Shown here piece by piece: positions 47,113 through 58,149 of a DNA stretch of 64,000 nucleotides. The stretch comes from Saprospiraceae bacterium. GTDB taxonomy: Bacteria > Bacteroidota > Bacteroidia > Chitinophagales > Saprospiraceae. The stretch covers positions 3,399,501-3,463,500 of the forward strand of contig JADJLG010000001.1 of assembly GCA_016710235.1 (NCBI GenBank), read 5' to 3'. The position numbers were made by a program, and so were the translations under genes. The number at the start of each line of letters is the position of its first letter. Within the stretch, counting starts at the first letter, position 1. The notes beneath the pieces were generated by a model that was not told the DNA's origin, did no database searches, and saw nothing but the letters and a program-made list of their open reading frames with translations.

Positions 47113-50100
47113 TTACTCAACTATAACCATTTTCTTCTTTTGAACACTGCCGGCACATTCCACCTGGTAATAATAAACTCCCGGAAGAAGTACAGAACTC
47201 TTGTCCAAAGTCCATTCGTTATATCCTTTGATCATCTGTCTCGCATCCACATACAGACATTTTCCATTCGCATCATAAATGCTTAGGTTTACTGTGCTGT
47301 TTTCAGGAATATACATTCCCAAAGTAGTGCGATTGTTCCAAGGATTTGGTTCGTTTTGCAACAAGACGAATGGCGACTTGCTTGCACCACGTACAGTCCA
47401 CTTGACCATGGCATCCTGATCATCACCGCTGTACACTGCCAATGCAGGTGTTACATTGCTGCTGATAAAGAATACATCAGATAAATCTACAGGAGATTTA
47501 GCTTTGATGGTGATAGAAAACAAATCCTGTCCATTTTCAGCTGCTCCATTCCATGAGAAGGTCACGCGACCGTTATTCATCTGGTGCAATGAGAAGTTTT
47601 CCGGATAGAATCCGAACTGATCATTACCTGATATTTGAACCAACTCCACTTTGTCCTTGATAAACTCAAGCGTGAACTGCATACCTTCGAATTCATGGAC
47701 ATTATCAGATTTCACTGTAAAAGTGTACACTTGATCTTTGCTTAATGAAACATTGTCCGTGTGCAAATCCAAGGTCTGAGAAGATCTCACTGAAGCACCC
47801 GCAAGTCCTCTGGTCTTTGCAGATTCATTGACGTCACCAATTTTTACTCCAACGAAATTCACTTTCATATCAGAGCTTAGATTAGTGATATTGTATTGCG
47901 TAGGATAATTTTCTTTCAAACACTGATCGATAGATCCAAAATTGTACAATTCATCCACAAATTTCCAGCTGGTGTTTGAGCTGAAAGAATTCTGAACTCC
48001 CAGTATGAGCTTTCTGATCTCAGAAATATCTCTTGCAGTAATGTCTCTGCTGTTGTTTGCATCAGCAGCAATCATCTTATAAGGACTATCGAATAATTCC
48101 ACACCCAAAATGTGTTTCTGTATTTTCACGATGTCCGCTGTACTTACTCCATTCAACCAATCTTTATTGAGTTGTGGAAGTATAGTATAATCCACATTAG
48201 CTTTTACTTTTCCAAAGTCATACAAACCTTCATAGTTTGTCAAAGATTGTATATTAGAAGCATTGACCAACTCAACATTTACATTCTGAATTTCACTTCC
48301 TTTCTCGGTTTTTACCAAACCAGATACTTGCGCAGAACCAAAGTTGTTTGGACAAAGCGGCGGTAAATTTGGATTGTCTTGGACGATGATTCTTGTTCTG
48401 CAGTAAGATGTATTTCCATTGATATCTGTCACCCAAAGTTCAACCGGACGAACACCTACGCTGTCACAATCATAAATTCTGAATTTGTCGGCCGTATCTC
48501 TCGAGAAGCTCAATTTAACAGGATATCCACAGCTGTGTGCACTACCTGCGTCAATATCAGAGGCCCAAACTTGAACCATCTTAGTCTCCGGAGTACCGTC
48601 ACCATTGAGGTCCATTGGTACCAAACCTACTGCTACATCGCTGAGGCAGTATGCCGTTGGGGACTTACAGTTCAACAAGTTGACATTATAACTACACTTC
48701 GCTGTATTACCACAACGGTCTTCTACTTCCCACTTGATGATATGATGACCCAAAGGCCATGTACCTGTTGCTATATTTTCACCGATACCGGCGCGATCCA
48801 AATCTATCGTACCATCACTGTTAAAATCAACTTTATATCTATACAATAATTGGTTAGCCGCCGTACAGTCGTCAGTCGCCGTGATACCCAAACTGATTTG
48901 AAGAGGACGGCAATTCAAATCAAACGAACAGATGGTTGTATCTCTACATCCCGTTCTGATGATCGGATCGATTAGATTCGTCACTTTGATAATCTGCGTA
49001 TCCTGAAAGATGATAAAGTTGCCATTATCATCACGATCGCACCAGTTGATGATTTTCCAAACTCTGAATATTTTAAAGCATGGATCTCCAGGAACTGTTG
49101 CTGAGAAAATTTCATCGTGGAATGAAGCGCCTATCAAACTACATACATCATCTGAATAGGTCGGATAATTGTAAGGTGCAGACAATCGTTCAGGAACTAA
49201 TCCTGTAGGATCGCAAATACCGGAAGTATCTAGGTCTTCAGGGAATACGATGCTACTGTAGTCAAACGGGTGATGATTTTCAACGGTGATATACTGGCAG
49301 CAACGAGCTTCGTTACCTTGAATATCCGTCGCAATGAACCAACGCTTGATCACTCCAAGTCCACATGTATTAAATCCACTTGAGTCAATTTCTTCCCTCA
49401 TCAAAGGTGGGCAGTTATCCGTAGCCAAACCATCTTGTGGATGACCATCAATATAGTGCCAATATGCAGGGTCTATAACGATTGGTTCGCGATCAGCTTG
49501 AGCAGTCACTACTCTACCAAAAGAAGTACCCAAATTATTTAAATCTATCGGGAATCTACAATCTACCGTGATATTCGGCGGACATGTGATGAGAGGCATG
49601 TCTTTATCTTGCACTTCTACTAAAATCATGCAGATGCTTTCATTTCCATGACCATCGACTACTTTCAAACCAACCATTATAGTTTGGTTCACATCCTCAC
49701 AACAGAATCCTACCTCAGGTCCCCAATCATCAGGCCCTGTGGTACCACAAGCATTGTCATCCATTCTCCTCACTTCAAAATGGTGCAGGTGACATTCGTC
49801 AAAGCTACCATCATCAAATACTTCTGCAGGAACCCAATTATAACCACTATGATTGATCGATACAACTGTTCTTCTGTCACAAACAGCTATTGGAGCAGTA
49901 TGATCTTCTACTGTTACGATCAAAGTGTCCATTGTCAAGTTGTAACAGTTGTCATAAAGTCTATAGAAAACAGAGTCTATACCGACCGGAAGTTTAACCG
50001 GACCACCATTCTGATTGATTAATATTCCTCCCGGATATTCTACATCTATTCTAAGTACGTTGTGACAAGCATCTACTGCTTCTATTGGAGGTAATATTAC

Positions 50101-52437
50101 ATCCGCTTCACAAGATCTGTGACCTGTAGTCGCATTGAAATCATATGCACTATGAATGATTTTTGGTCCCTTGTCGTCAACAACTTCAATGACCTGAAGA
50201 TAAGTTCTGGTCAACTCTGTATTACACCACCATTCACGCACTGTCCAGGTACGCATGATCTTGCGTACACATCGGATTTCATCCAGATTATAATCAGAAT
50301 AAGTTACTACAAAATTGCATAGGAAATCCACGTTAGGCCAGATATTCTCTCCGTTCAGAGTAGGAATTCCGGTGACATTCGGATGTGGATTACCAAATTC
50401 ATCCACTTCTTCAAATGCGACCTCACAATCCAACTGAACATTGAGTGGCGGTAAGACATCGTCTATCTTCAATCTTTCGATAAAAATCTCTTGGGCACAA
50501 GTATCAGACAAATTTCCTTGATCATCTGTTGAAACCCATACCCGAATGATGCGCTTGATAAAATCAGGATCGCATTCCAATTTTTCAATTCTTTCGTCTA
50601 ACAATGTTACTGTATAATGGCTGCAGTCTTCTACGATAGCGGGTGACAATTCCCGACTGAACTCTGCACAAGACATGGTATCTATTTGGCACAGAATCTC
50701 GGGAGCAAGCTTATCTTCGATCAATACGTTTGACCAACAAGTATTACCAGTTAGCGTATCAATCACTGTGGCTATGATCGTCTTACCCAAATAGCTTGAA
50801 TCCACCGGATTTGGAATCGGATGTCCATAGTGACTCAACTCCACAATTGCCCTTCCCGGACATGCTGAAGTAAGAACCGCATCAGGCGTAATCAGTGCCT
50901 GACAGTTTTGGTCTAAAGACACATTTATATTCTTACATGCCATTATAGTATTGGCATTGATGTCAATGTTGAAGGTACATTTCTTCTCTCCACAACATCC
51001 TGTTGCCGTATACTCTACAACATAGTGGCCCGGAGCTAAAACATCTCCCGAGGCAGGCCCTGCTGTTTGGACTAAAGTAACAGGATCAGGTATGAATTCA
51101 AAAGCTGTGATATCAAGTGTTGTTTCTTCAGCAATATTGTCTGAATTGACCCAAAATTTAATTGTTTGCCCTATTGAAACGGGGATACTGATGTCACCTG
51201 AAGCTGAGGATCCTGATGGAACCGTTGTCAGTACTACACGACCTCCACTTAATTGATAACCAGCCTCATCTCCCCTAAAAGCTCCCGGCTCAAGTATATT
51301 TGCCTCCCAATGGAAGTTCAAAGTACCATTGCAAGGAATATATGTTTTTGAAGAAGCTTCAACGGACAAAAACGGTTTACCATTATTGCTTCCTGTGATA
51401 GAAAGTGTCGTTGCATCATGACTGAATTTTGCATCAAGTCCCGAAGGCGTACCTGATGAAGTAGCAAAATAAGAATCAAGTGTCGACTCCACCCATGCAT
51501 AAGGAGCAAAAGCACCTACAAATCCAGGGCCGTAAATACAAACATCTTCGGCAGTCGGTGCCGTCCAGCTGGCAGTATAATCACATTCGTCAGGGCTTAG
51601 ATCTACTAATATGTCATCAGGACATCCTGTGATGACAGGATTGAAAGTATCTCGTACAAAAATAAAACCTGAACAACCATCAGATGCGCCAATACAATTG
51701 AATCCTCCATGCAGCCAATAGTAAACGCCGCAGGAAAGCAAGTCTTCAGGCTGAGGCCCATCAAATAAAGGTTCCGGGTCTCCATCTGCTTCCAGAATTA
51801 GATTACTCAATGTCAAGGTGTCCACTCCATTAGTATTGTCTGAGTTGATTTCAAAGCAAACCCGATCACCCCTGGTGACTGCTATCGTCCTGGTACCTAC
51901 TATGGAATTACCTGTACCTGGAGTCAATACATCGACCGAACTGGTGCCTGTGACTGCATTTTCGATCATGACCCTCGCCCTATCTCCAACAAAATCATCC
52001 CCTGATGTCATTCTAGCAAAATAATCGAAGGACAAGGTTCCTGAACAGTAAACAAAAAAGCAGAAGTTATTCTGAGAATTTGATCCTGCCGTACCATCAG
52101 AAACTCCACGTAAACGCAGAGAGTCGGTACCAAATGATACACTAGGCGGTATAGTGCCTCCACCCGGTCCCATCAGGAACGAGTGAAAAAATGTACTTCC
52201 TGCACCCAATAAATTCATTGCATTGCAATCCTCTGTATAAGTGGGCAATACAAATGGAACAGGAACTGTACAGACGCCCTCCGCAGGCGTATATATTGTT
52301 GTAAAAATTGGTGGGCAATTGCCTACCATTTCAGGAGCTGTATTATCTGATGTACACTGGCTATTGGCCGGCGTAATAAATACAAACAGCACACCTGCTA
52401 AGATGAGAAAAAAGTGAAGTGAAAGTTTATTTGTCAT
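47113..52437 (-). CDS. Giant HYR-like secreted protein with dockerin-like and cohesin-like parts and T9SS sorting domain
   Basis: A 1774-residue protein with signal peptide. It has many HYR-like, Cys-rich repeats (for example DAVLTSACPGRAIVEL; PPNITVDCRFPIDLNN; TGCRDTTICSFDLNCRPLQ). Near residue 1450-1530 a dockerin-like segment reads TADIVKIQKHILG and ADANNSRDITARDISEIRKL, with Asp-rich calcium-type loops. A following cohesin-like beta domain spans about 1590-1690 (FEGMQFTLEFIKDKVELVQI). It ends with a type A T9SS domain (NEPNPWNNRTTLGMYI ... LLPGVYYYQVEC ... KKMVIVE). Modules are related to those of the 1102-residue protein at 9393. Probably a large adhesin. Confidence 0.88.
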   Translation of the reverse strand: MTNKLSLHFFLILAGVLFVFITPANSQCTSDNTAPEMVGNCPPIFTTIYTPAEGVCTVPVPFVLPTYTEDCNAMNLLGAGSTFFHSFLMGPGGGTIPPSVSFGTDSLRLRGVSDGTAGSNSQNNFCFFVYCSGTLSFDYFARMTSGDDFVGDRARVMIENAVTGTSSVDVLTPGTGNSIVGTRTIAVTRGDRVCFEINSDNTNGVDTLTLSNLILEADGDPEPLFDGPQPEDLLSCGVYYWLHGGFNCIGASDGCSGFIFVRDTFNPVITGCPDDILVDLSPDECDYTASWTAPTAEDVCIYGPGFVGAFAPYAWVESTLDSYFATSSGTPSGLDAKFSHDATTLSITGSNNGKPFLSVEASSKTYIPCNGTLNFHWEANILEPGAFRGDEAGYQLSGGRVVLTTVPSGSSASGDISIPVSIGQTIKFWVNSDNIAEETTLDITAFEFIPDPVTLVQTAGPASGDVLAPGHYVVEYTATGCCGEKKCTFNIDINANTIMACKNINVSLDQNCQALITPDAVLTSACPGRAIVELSHYGHPIPNPVDSSYLGKTIIATVIDTLTGNTCWSNVLIEDKLAPEILCQIDTMSCAEFSRELSPAIVEDCSHYTVTLLDERIEKLECDPDFIKRIIRVWVSTDDQGNLSDTCAQEIFIERLKIDDVLPPLNVQLDCEVAFEEVDEFGNPHPNVTGIPTLNGENIWPNVDFLCNFVVTYSDYNLDEIRCVRKIMRTWTVREWWCNTELTRTYLQVIEVVDDKGPKIIHSAYDFNATTGHRSCEADVILPPIEAVDACHNVLRIDVEYPGGILINQNGGPVKLPVGIDSVFYRLYDNCYNLTMDTLIVTVEDHTAPIAVCDRRTVVSINHSGYNWVPAEVFDDGSFDECHLHHFEVRRMDDNACGTTGPDDWGPEVGFCCEDVNQTIMVGLKVVDGHGNESICMILVEVQDKDMPLITCPPNITVDCRFPIDLNNLGTSFGRVVTAQADREPIVIDPAYWHYIDGHPQDGLATDNCPPLMREEIDSSGFNTCGLGVIKRWFIATDIQGNEARCCQYITVENHHPFDYSSIVFPEDLDTSGICDPTGLVPERLSAPYNYPTYSDDVCSLIGASFHDEIFSATVPGDPCFKIFRVWKIINWCDRDDNGNFIIFQDTQIIKVTNLIDPIIRTGCRDTTICSFDLNCRPLQISLGITATDDCTAANQLLYRYKVDFNSDGTIDLDRAGIGENIATGTWPLGHHIIKWEVEDRCGNTAKCSYNVNLLNCKSPTAYCLSDVAVGLVPMDLNGDGTPETKMVQVWASDIDAGSAHSCGYPVKLSFSRDTADKFRIYDCDSVGVRPVELWVTDINGNTSYCRTRIIVQDNPNLPPLCPNNFGSAQVSGLVKTEKGSEIQNVNVELVNASNIQSLTNYEGLYDFGKVKANVDYTILPQLNKDWLNGVSTADIVKIQKHILGVELFDSPYKMIAADANNSRDITARDISEIRKLILGVQNSFSSNTSWKFVDELYNFGSIDQCLKENYPTQYNITNLSSDMKVNFVGVKIGDVNESAKTRGLAGASVRSSQTLDLHTDNVSLSKDQVYTFTVKSDNVHEFEGMQFTLEFIKDKVELVQISGNDQFGFYPENFSLHQMNNGRVTFSWNGAAENGQDLFSITIKAKSPVDLSDVFFISSNVTPALAVYSGDDQDAMVKWTVRGASKSPFVLLQNEPNPWNNRTTLGMYIPENSTVNLSIYDANGKCLYVDARQMIKGYNEWTLDKSSVLLPGVYYYQVECAGSVQKKKMVIVE

Positions 52438-52638
52438 AGCAAAAGCTTTAGTAAATTCTTTTTACAGCTTTTTCGCTATGCGCTAAAGAGATTTATAATG
52501 TGTTGTTGGGACAACTAATTCAGGGCAAATGTAAGAACTTATTTAATATATGCAAAAAAAAATACATATATTTTTCAAATTCAATTCGGTTTCAAAGGAT
52601 GTGTGCAAACTAAAGTGTACCTCTATAAATAAAAAAAT

Positions 52639-52667
52639 CGGGTGGCCAGACTGAGTACGGCCACCCG
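52639..52667 (-). terminator. Rho-independent terminator after the M36 peptidase
   Basis: The stem CGGGTGGCC (52639-52647) pairs with GGCCACCCG (52659-52667) around an 11-base loop; on the minus strand a T-rich run follows. It lies 17 bases after the stop. Confidence 0.9.
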
Positions 52668-52683
52668 AAAATTTTACTTCACA

Positions 52684-55600
52684 CTATTGTTTTGTGATCT
52701 TTGTTCTATAATTGATATCCTTAGACTTGACTTCCAGAGTGTAAAGACCCGGTATCAAGTTGGCGATGTCTATTTTAGTTTGTTTACCTAATTCCCTAAA
52801 TTCATTTTGGAATACAGTTCGCCCGGAAAGGTCCAGAAGACGCACTGTTACATTCGCTGTATTTTCCTTAGCAAACTTCAAATAAAGTTGATTGGATGTC
52901 GGATTCGGATAGGCGACAAGCTGTTTTGTGGTTACCTCAGGATCAATGCCTACAGTTTTATTGGATTCCACCAATGTACCCTTGCCTGAAAGTGTCATGC
53001 AAGTATTATCTCCAAGTCCGCTGGTTACACAGGCTTGTCCATTGTAAAATACTGGATTGATAAATTCAACTTCGTCCACCTTCCAGCCGCGAAAACCAAC
53101 TCCTGTACCAGTCGTATTGTCATCAGAACCGTAATGAAATCTCACTCGTACCGTTTTACCATTCCATGGACTTAAATCAGCCACTACGGGAATGAAGCCT
53201 CCAGTATAACCGGAAAAACCCTCCAAATTAGGTACTGAAAATGTTCCATAGGCCAATTCACCATTATAAGTGTTGAGCGTGAAATTGTTGGTTTTCAATC
53301 TTGTCCATATTTTACCATCTTCCGTGATTTCAAGATATCCACCGTCTGCACGACTCTCAGTGTTCATGTAATGCTGATATAATAAAGATGGCTCGACTCC
53401 TGAAAGTTTAACAGGAGTCAATAATTCCAAATAAAGGTCTGATATAATCGTCGTATCTGGAACACTAAAACATCGGCTATCTGCTATTCCTCCATCGCTG
53501 TCAAAATTCCACAGTAGAAAGCCCTTGTTGATGATAATATCCCAGTTGTCATATGAACTATCGTCATTCATGGGGTCAATCCAAAATGTATTAGAATTCT
53601 GCCCTGCCGGAGTCGCCACCTGATATTTTATCACAATTTGTTGCAAGGAAGCCATATTGGCTATTTCCCAAACGATCTCTGTACCAGATACCGAGCTTGG
53701 AGCTAATGATGCTGAACCATTGATATATGAACAACCTGCTGGGATCTGATCTACAACTCGGACATGATTAGCCGCATCCTTACGAAGATTTCTCAATGTC
53801 AATTCATAATTGATCGGTTGGCCTGCTTTGACGATATAGTCCGCTTTCTTGTTCATCTTCAATTGATTTACACAAAGTGGCGCAGATTCAAGATCTTCCA
53901 CCTCATCTCCTACTAAATTTGAACTACCTTGATTGGCAGAATATCCAAAACCTCGACGAGCAAAAACATCCCAGATCAGGCATTGATTTACACCTCCGTT
54001 ATTGACCTCGTCAGCTTTTAAAATTGCATTTCTTCCATCAATAAATCCTGGAATACAAGGTTGAAGTTTCATCCCATCCATTACCAATTGGATACAAATA
54101 TTATTGCCCGCATTTTTATTCTTGAAATCAGGATCGTAACCATATTTATCTGCCAATGCCCAATATAGATCCCATAAAACCAAGGTCCATATTTCTCCAA
54201 GATTGTGGACCTCCGCATCAATGTTTTTGTAGGTAAAATTGTTGACATTCAAATCTGTAGAGTAAGGCTTTCTTCGTATCCCTGTACCATCTACTTTCGC
54301 TCCGACCACATAGTTTCCGATACCTCTTATGTCAGATCCTTTTCTTGAAGCATTAGCACTCATGATGAGGGTCATAAAATCACTCCACCCTTCGCCCATT
54401 TGCTCAGCATTACCAAGACAAGCAGCTTGAGACGGGCCTCCTGTTAGCCTATTGGAGACCCCATGTCCAAATTCATGGCAGATGACTCCATTGTCAAAGT
54501 CTCCGTCAAGACTATCGGGAACAGCTAAATTGTTCTCAGGTTTTTTAATCGTAACGACGAGACCATTTTCTACATAAACCCTGATTCGGTCACATTCTTT
54601 TTTGGTGATATAATACGCCGGTATACTTACTTTACTTCCATCTACGCCACCATCCATACCAATGTTTTCATCTGTATGGCTGCAGATAATGACCGCTATA
54701 GCACCTGCATTTTGAGCATAAAAGGCTTTTGTTCCAAATTCACATTCCCCTCTCTCTATCAAAGCTATTTTACCGGTCAATTTTGCAACGTTCTGGGTAT
54801 TTGAACATCCAAGTTTTTCCTTCCCCGGCGATTTGTCCTCAGACCATACTACATCCCCGGTTATAGGAGTAGTAGTAGGCGCCGGACCAAAATTTCCACG
54901 TATTGCATTCAGTGCACTTGCGAGGTTGTCAGGTTTAGTGATAAATGTTTCATTACCTGAAGATGACCAAAGGAACATCTGCATTCTTCCCGGAGAGCCA
55001 TCTGCTAAAGTCAAAAAGTTGGCATTATTTGTTCCTGAACCATCTTGAGCTTCTGCATTGACTGCATCATTACCCTGTCCACCTTTTCCGTAATTGTTCA
55101 CTTGAAAACTACCTGCTTTCTCGTCGAAACCAAAACCATATAATATGTCGTGCATCATGTTGTTGACATAAAAGAGGTTGGTCACAGCTGCTTTGGTGTA
55201 ATCCGGCGGTTCTTTGCTTTGATCAAATGGAAAATCAAATATCAGGTCTTTGCCTCCGTCAGGTTGATTCCCATCATTGACATTGTCACCGTTGCGGTCC
55301 AAATAAGCATTGACGTTATTTCCACGAGTGACTGTATTTTCTGCTCCGGCACTGCCATTCGTGTCATGCCATCCATATGGTGAAGCCAGTGGACTCGCTG
55401 GATTGACGACAATCGTCCTCGGCCCATCCAATGGACTTTCAGCCGGAAACGCGATTACATTGTACGAATTTGGCGCTGCAGGTCGAACAACCGGACTGGC
55501 TTGAGATACTCCACTACTGTGTTGATGATCTGCTTGACGACAAGATCCTGGGCTTGTACTTCCAAAATTACAATGGACTATGTAGTCATTCTGATGTAAG

Positions 55601-56205
55601 ACCTCACCTGTCCTTGCATCTACTTTGATGCCCGGATGTTGGTCAGTGTAATTGAGATCAAGACTAAAATCATAAACCAATCTCAGACTTCCGTCTTTCA
55701 TGGGAAAGTACATCAGTCTAACGGGAATCTCGCTGTTTGTAAAATTTGTTACCGGAAAATAGCTAATCGCTTTATCATCCGTACGGGAAATCTTAGTTGG
55801 CACCAAAGCATTTGGCACTCCCAGGTGTTGTACTGCTACCAGGAGGGCATCTGAAGCGCTCAATCGGGCAGTAGTGGCATTTACAGTGGAGGATAACTTG
55901 CCATAAAATCTATTCGGGCTCTCGATCACTTTACCTTCTTTGGTAATATGAACAGAAGTTACCGCATTGTAAATCGGAATTCCTTTGTATTGCTGTTGAA
56001 AATACACATGCGTAAGACCATTGTGGTCTGTAGTGTACATGTCTGAAATAATTAAATCACTTAGATCAGCTTGTTGCAAGCCCCACGATTCAGCTTGTTG
56101 AGCCAGAAACTGTCTCGCTTTCCGGTCAGCAGACTGTCCAGACAAGGATGAAATATTCATGACTAAAAACCCTAGAATCAATAATTTACATATTTTAATT
56201 TTCAT
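52684..56205 (-). CDS. Secreted M36 (fungalysin-like) metalloprotease with PA domain and T9SS sorting domain
   Basis: An 1173-residue secreted metallopeptidase. Residues 1-23 are the signal peptide. A propeptide with FTP-like features covers about 40-210 (HVYFQQQYKGIPIYNAVTSV). The catalytic domain starts near 250. A protease-associated insert lies at about 440-553 (GKIALIERGECEFGTKAF). The zinc site is HEFGH at 577-581, with a third ligand expected in GEGWSDF (about residue 607). Two beta domains follow, one with a conserved repeat motif (YIVKAGQPINYELTLRNL). It ends with a type A T9SS domain (PNPTSNQLYLKF ... LIPGLYTLEV ... TKITKQ). Extracellular protein degradation is the likely role. Confidence 0.92.
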   Translation of the reverse strand: MKIKICKLLILGFLVMNISSLSGQSADRKARQFLAQQAESWGLQQADLSDLIISDMYTTDHNGLTHVYFQQQYKGIPIYNAVTSVHITKEGKVIESPNRFYGKLSSTVNATTARLSASDALLVAVQHLGVPNALVPTKISRTDDKAISYFPVTNFTNSEIPVRLMYFPMKDGSLRLVYDFSLDLNYTDQHPGIKVDARTGEVLHQNDYIVHCNFGSTSPGSCRQADHQHSSGVSQASPVVRPAAPNSYNVIAFPAESPLDGPRTIVVNPASPLASPYGWHDTNGSAGAENTVTRGNNVNAYLDRNGDNVNDGNQPDGGKDLIFDFPFDQSKEPPDYTKAAVTNLFYVNNMMHDILYGFGFDEKAGSFQVNNYGKGGQGNDAVNAEAQDGSGTNNANFLTLADGSPGRMQMFLWSSSGNETFITKPDNLASALNAIRGNFGPAPTTTPITGDVVWSEDKSPGKEKLGCSNTQNVAKLTGKIALIERGECEFGTKAFYAQNAGAIAVIICSHTDENIGMDGGVDGSKVSIPAYYITKKECDRIRVYVENGLVVTIKKPENNLAVPDSLDGDFDNGVICHEFGHGVSNRLTGGPSQAACLGNAEQMGEGWSDFMTLIMSANASRKGSDIRGIGNYVVGAKVDGTGIRRKPYSTDLNVNNFTYKNIDAEVHNLGEIWTLVLWDLYWALADKYGYDPDFKNKNAGNNICIQLVMDGMKLQPCIPGFIDGRNAILKADEVNNGGVNQCLIWDVFARRGFGYSANQGSSNLVGDEVEDLESAPLCVNQLKMNKKADYIVKAGQPINYELTLRNLRKDAANHVRVVDQIPAGCSYINGSASLAPSSVSGTEIVWEIANMASLQQIVIKYQVATPAGQNSNTFWIDPMNDDSSYDNWDIIINKGFLLWNFDSDGGIADSRCFSVPDTTIISDLYLELLTPVKLSGVEPSLLYQHYMNTESRADGGYLEITEDGKIWTRLKTNNFTLNTYNGELAYGTFSVPNLEGFSGYTGGFIPVVADLSPWNGKTVRVRFHYGSDDNTTGTGVGFRGWKVDEVEFINPVFYNGQACVTSGLGDNTCMTLSGKGTLVESNKTVGIDPEVTTKQLVAYPNPTSNQLYLKFAKENTANVTVRLLDLSGRTVFQNEFRELGKQTKIDIANLIPGLYTLEVKSKDINYRTKITKQ

Positions 56206-56482
56206 GCAGATGATTTTTCATTTGATGTGCTAAGTTAATATGTTTTTTTGCAGCTCAATTCTTTTTTGACAAATTCCTATCCAAATCTTTGACTGAATAT
56301 TTTCTTCTTGCGTCTGCAATATTTGGCCGGGATCTCACTCAGCGTTTTCCAATTATAAAGGAGAGCGAGAATTAACCAATCCGGATCCTCAATAGGATTT
56401 AAAAATTATTAGAAGAGGTACCTACATCATCGGGATTAATATGACCTTTGTCTATTGACCATTCTCTCTTCATCTTTTTTCT

Positions 56483-57238
56483 ATGAAACAAAAAGAATCC
56501 GAAGGCCTCATCATTGGAAAGAACGCTTTGCGAGAGGCTTTTGCTGCCGGTAAGTCACTACAAAAAGTTTTTTTGCAAGACAGTCTCGAGAACGAAAGCC
56601 TCACTGAGCTCCTCAAACTATGCCGAAAAAATAAGGTACCCGTCTTACAGGTACCCAAATCCAAACTCGATCGGTTAACCAGATCACAGCATCAGGGTGT
56701 TGTGGCGATGGTGAAATGGGTCGCTTTTCAGGATTTGCAAGATGTCATTGATCTGGCATATCAATCAGGTGTGGACCCTTGTTTTCTTATTTTGGATCGG
56801 ATAACCGATGTCAGAAATTTTGGTGCCATCGCTCGATCCGCAGAGGTGTTTGGTATAAATGGCTTGATCATACCCAAAAAAGACAGTGCGCCTATCAATC
56901 AGGAAGCTATCAAAGCATCTGCAGGGGCCTTACTCCGTTTGCCGGTCTCCCAGATTAGTGAGTCACAACATGCCGTCAAAACTTTGCAGCGAAACGGCTT
57001 CCGTGTCATCGCCTGTACCGAAAAGAGTTCTGCATCCTTGCGCGAAAACATCAGTCCTGGTGCTACGGCCTTCGTGCTCGGTTCTGAAGGTGAAGGCATC
57101 TCAGAACAAGTATTGCAATTCTGTGACGCCACAAGTACAATCCCACAGCTTGGACAAATATCCAGTCTCAATGTATCTGTTGCTGCAGGAATTATTTGTT
57201 ACGAATGGATGTTGTTTCAGCAATCTAAATCATCATAA
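56483..57238 (+). CDS. rlmB: TrmH/RlmB-type 23S rRNA 2'-O-methyltransferase
   Basis: SpoU-class rRNA/tRNA ribose methyltransferase. The 251-residue protein has the N-terminal substrate domain (IIGKNALREAFAAGKSLQKV) and the three knotted-fold motifs: DRITDVRNFGAIARSAEVFG (about residues 103-122), FVLGSEGEGIS near 195, and LNVSVAAGI near 225. I favour RlmB over TrmH because of the N-terminal extension. It is followed 16 bases later by a TraB/GumN gene. Confidence 0.9.
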   Translation: MKQKESEGLIIGKNALREAFAAGKSLQKVFLQDSLENESLTELLKLCRKNKVPVLQVPKSKLDRLTRSQHQGVVAMVKWVAFQDLQDVIDLAYQSGVDPCFLILDRITDVRNFGAIARSAEVFGINGLIIPKKDSAPINQEAIKASAGALLRLPVSQISESQHAVKTLQRNGFRVIACTEKSSASLRENISPGATAFVLGSEGEGISEQVLQFCDATSTIPQLGQISSLNVSVAAGIICYEWMLFQQSKSS

Positions 57239-57254
57239 AACTGTTTTGTCAGAC

Positions 57255-58142
57255 ATGAAATATCGCATACACTTCTTTTTTTTAGTATTCAGCTTGATAC
57301 TGAACCATGTAATCGCTCAGGAAAAACTGGCCCATTCCTTACTTTGGAAAGTGACGGATCCTCAGACTCAGCGTTATGTGTACATTTTCGGGACAATTCA
57401 CATGATCCCTGAATCTGATTTTTTCTGGCCTCAACAGTTGGACACTGCTATCAAACAATCCGGCAAAATCGTCTTCGAAATTGATATGAACGAAATCGCC
57501 GACCCAAATAAAATATTCGAGCTCATGCCTTTGTTGATGATGAGAAACGATACCAGCCTGGCGGACCTCTTATCCGTAGATGAAATGAAAGTAATCAGTG
57601 ATCATTTTGAAAAATTGGGTTTGCCCATGATTTTAATTTCTAAATTTAAACCACTGTTTCTTTCGGTAATGGCCAGCGATGGTATATCAGGTGATGCCTT
57701 ACAAAGCGGCAATTATAAATCTTATGAGTTGGTTCTGCAAAATTTGGCGGACAGTCTTGAGAAGGAAACCGGAGGACTTGAAACCATTAATTTTCAAGTC
57801 AGCTTGTTCGACGCTATACCTTATAAAAAGCAAGCCAAAATGTTGCTGGATGCCATCCAACAAAGTAATAGTGGTTCGGACTCTATGTTGGCAAAATTGG
57901 CCAAAGACTACCGCAGCCAAAACCTGGAAGAGATGGCTGAAGCTGCAGAGAAAGATCCGGGCACAGCTGAATTTCTGGAATTGTTGCTGTATTCGCGAAA
58001 CAGGAACTGGATTCCCCTGATCCGCAAACACATGGAAGAAAAGGTCTGCCTGATAGCGGTGGGGGCAGGACACCTTGGTGGACCAAATGGGATCCTCCGA
58101 CTGCTACAGAAAGAATCGTATATTCTCACTCCAATGAATTAA
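57255..58142 (+). CDS. TraB/GumN-family protein
   Basis: A 295-residue exported protein; the upstream frame that reaches back to 56886 overlaps rlmB and is not coding. It has a signal peptide and the family GTIH motif (IFGTIHMIP, about residues 43-51), a MNEIADPN segment, and the C-terminal GAGHLGGPNGI. Such proteins resemble TIKI-type metalloproteases. The start at 57255 (MKYRIHFFFLVF) gives a good signal peptide. Function is only inferred from family. Confidence 0.85.
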   Translation: MKYRIHFFFLVFSLILNHVIAQEKLAHSLLWKVTDPQTQRYVYIFGTIHMIPESDFFWPQQLDTAIKQSGKIVFEIDMNEIADPNKIFELMPLLMMRNDTSLADLLSVDEMKVISDHFEKLGLPMILISKFKPLFLSVMASDGISGDALQSGNYKSYELVLQNLADSLEKETGGLETINFQVSLFDAIPYKKQAKMLLDAIQQSNSGSDSMLAKLAKDYRSQNLEEMAEAAEKDPGTAEFLELLLYSRNRNWIPLIRKHMEEKVCLIAVGAGHLGGPNGILRLLQKESYILTPMN

Positions 58143-58149
58143 ACAAATC

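Noticed and set aside
56886..57254. Long upstream extension of the TraB/GumN frame
   Set aside because: It overlaps rlmB in another frame and lacks any signal; the signal peptide begins at 57255.
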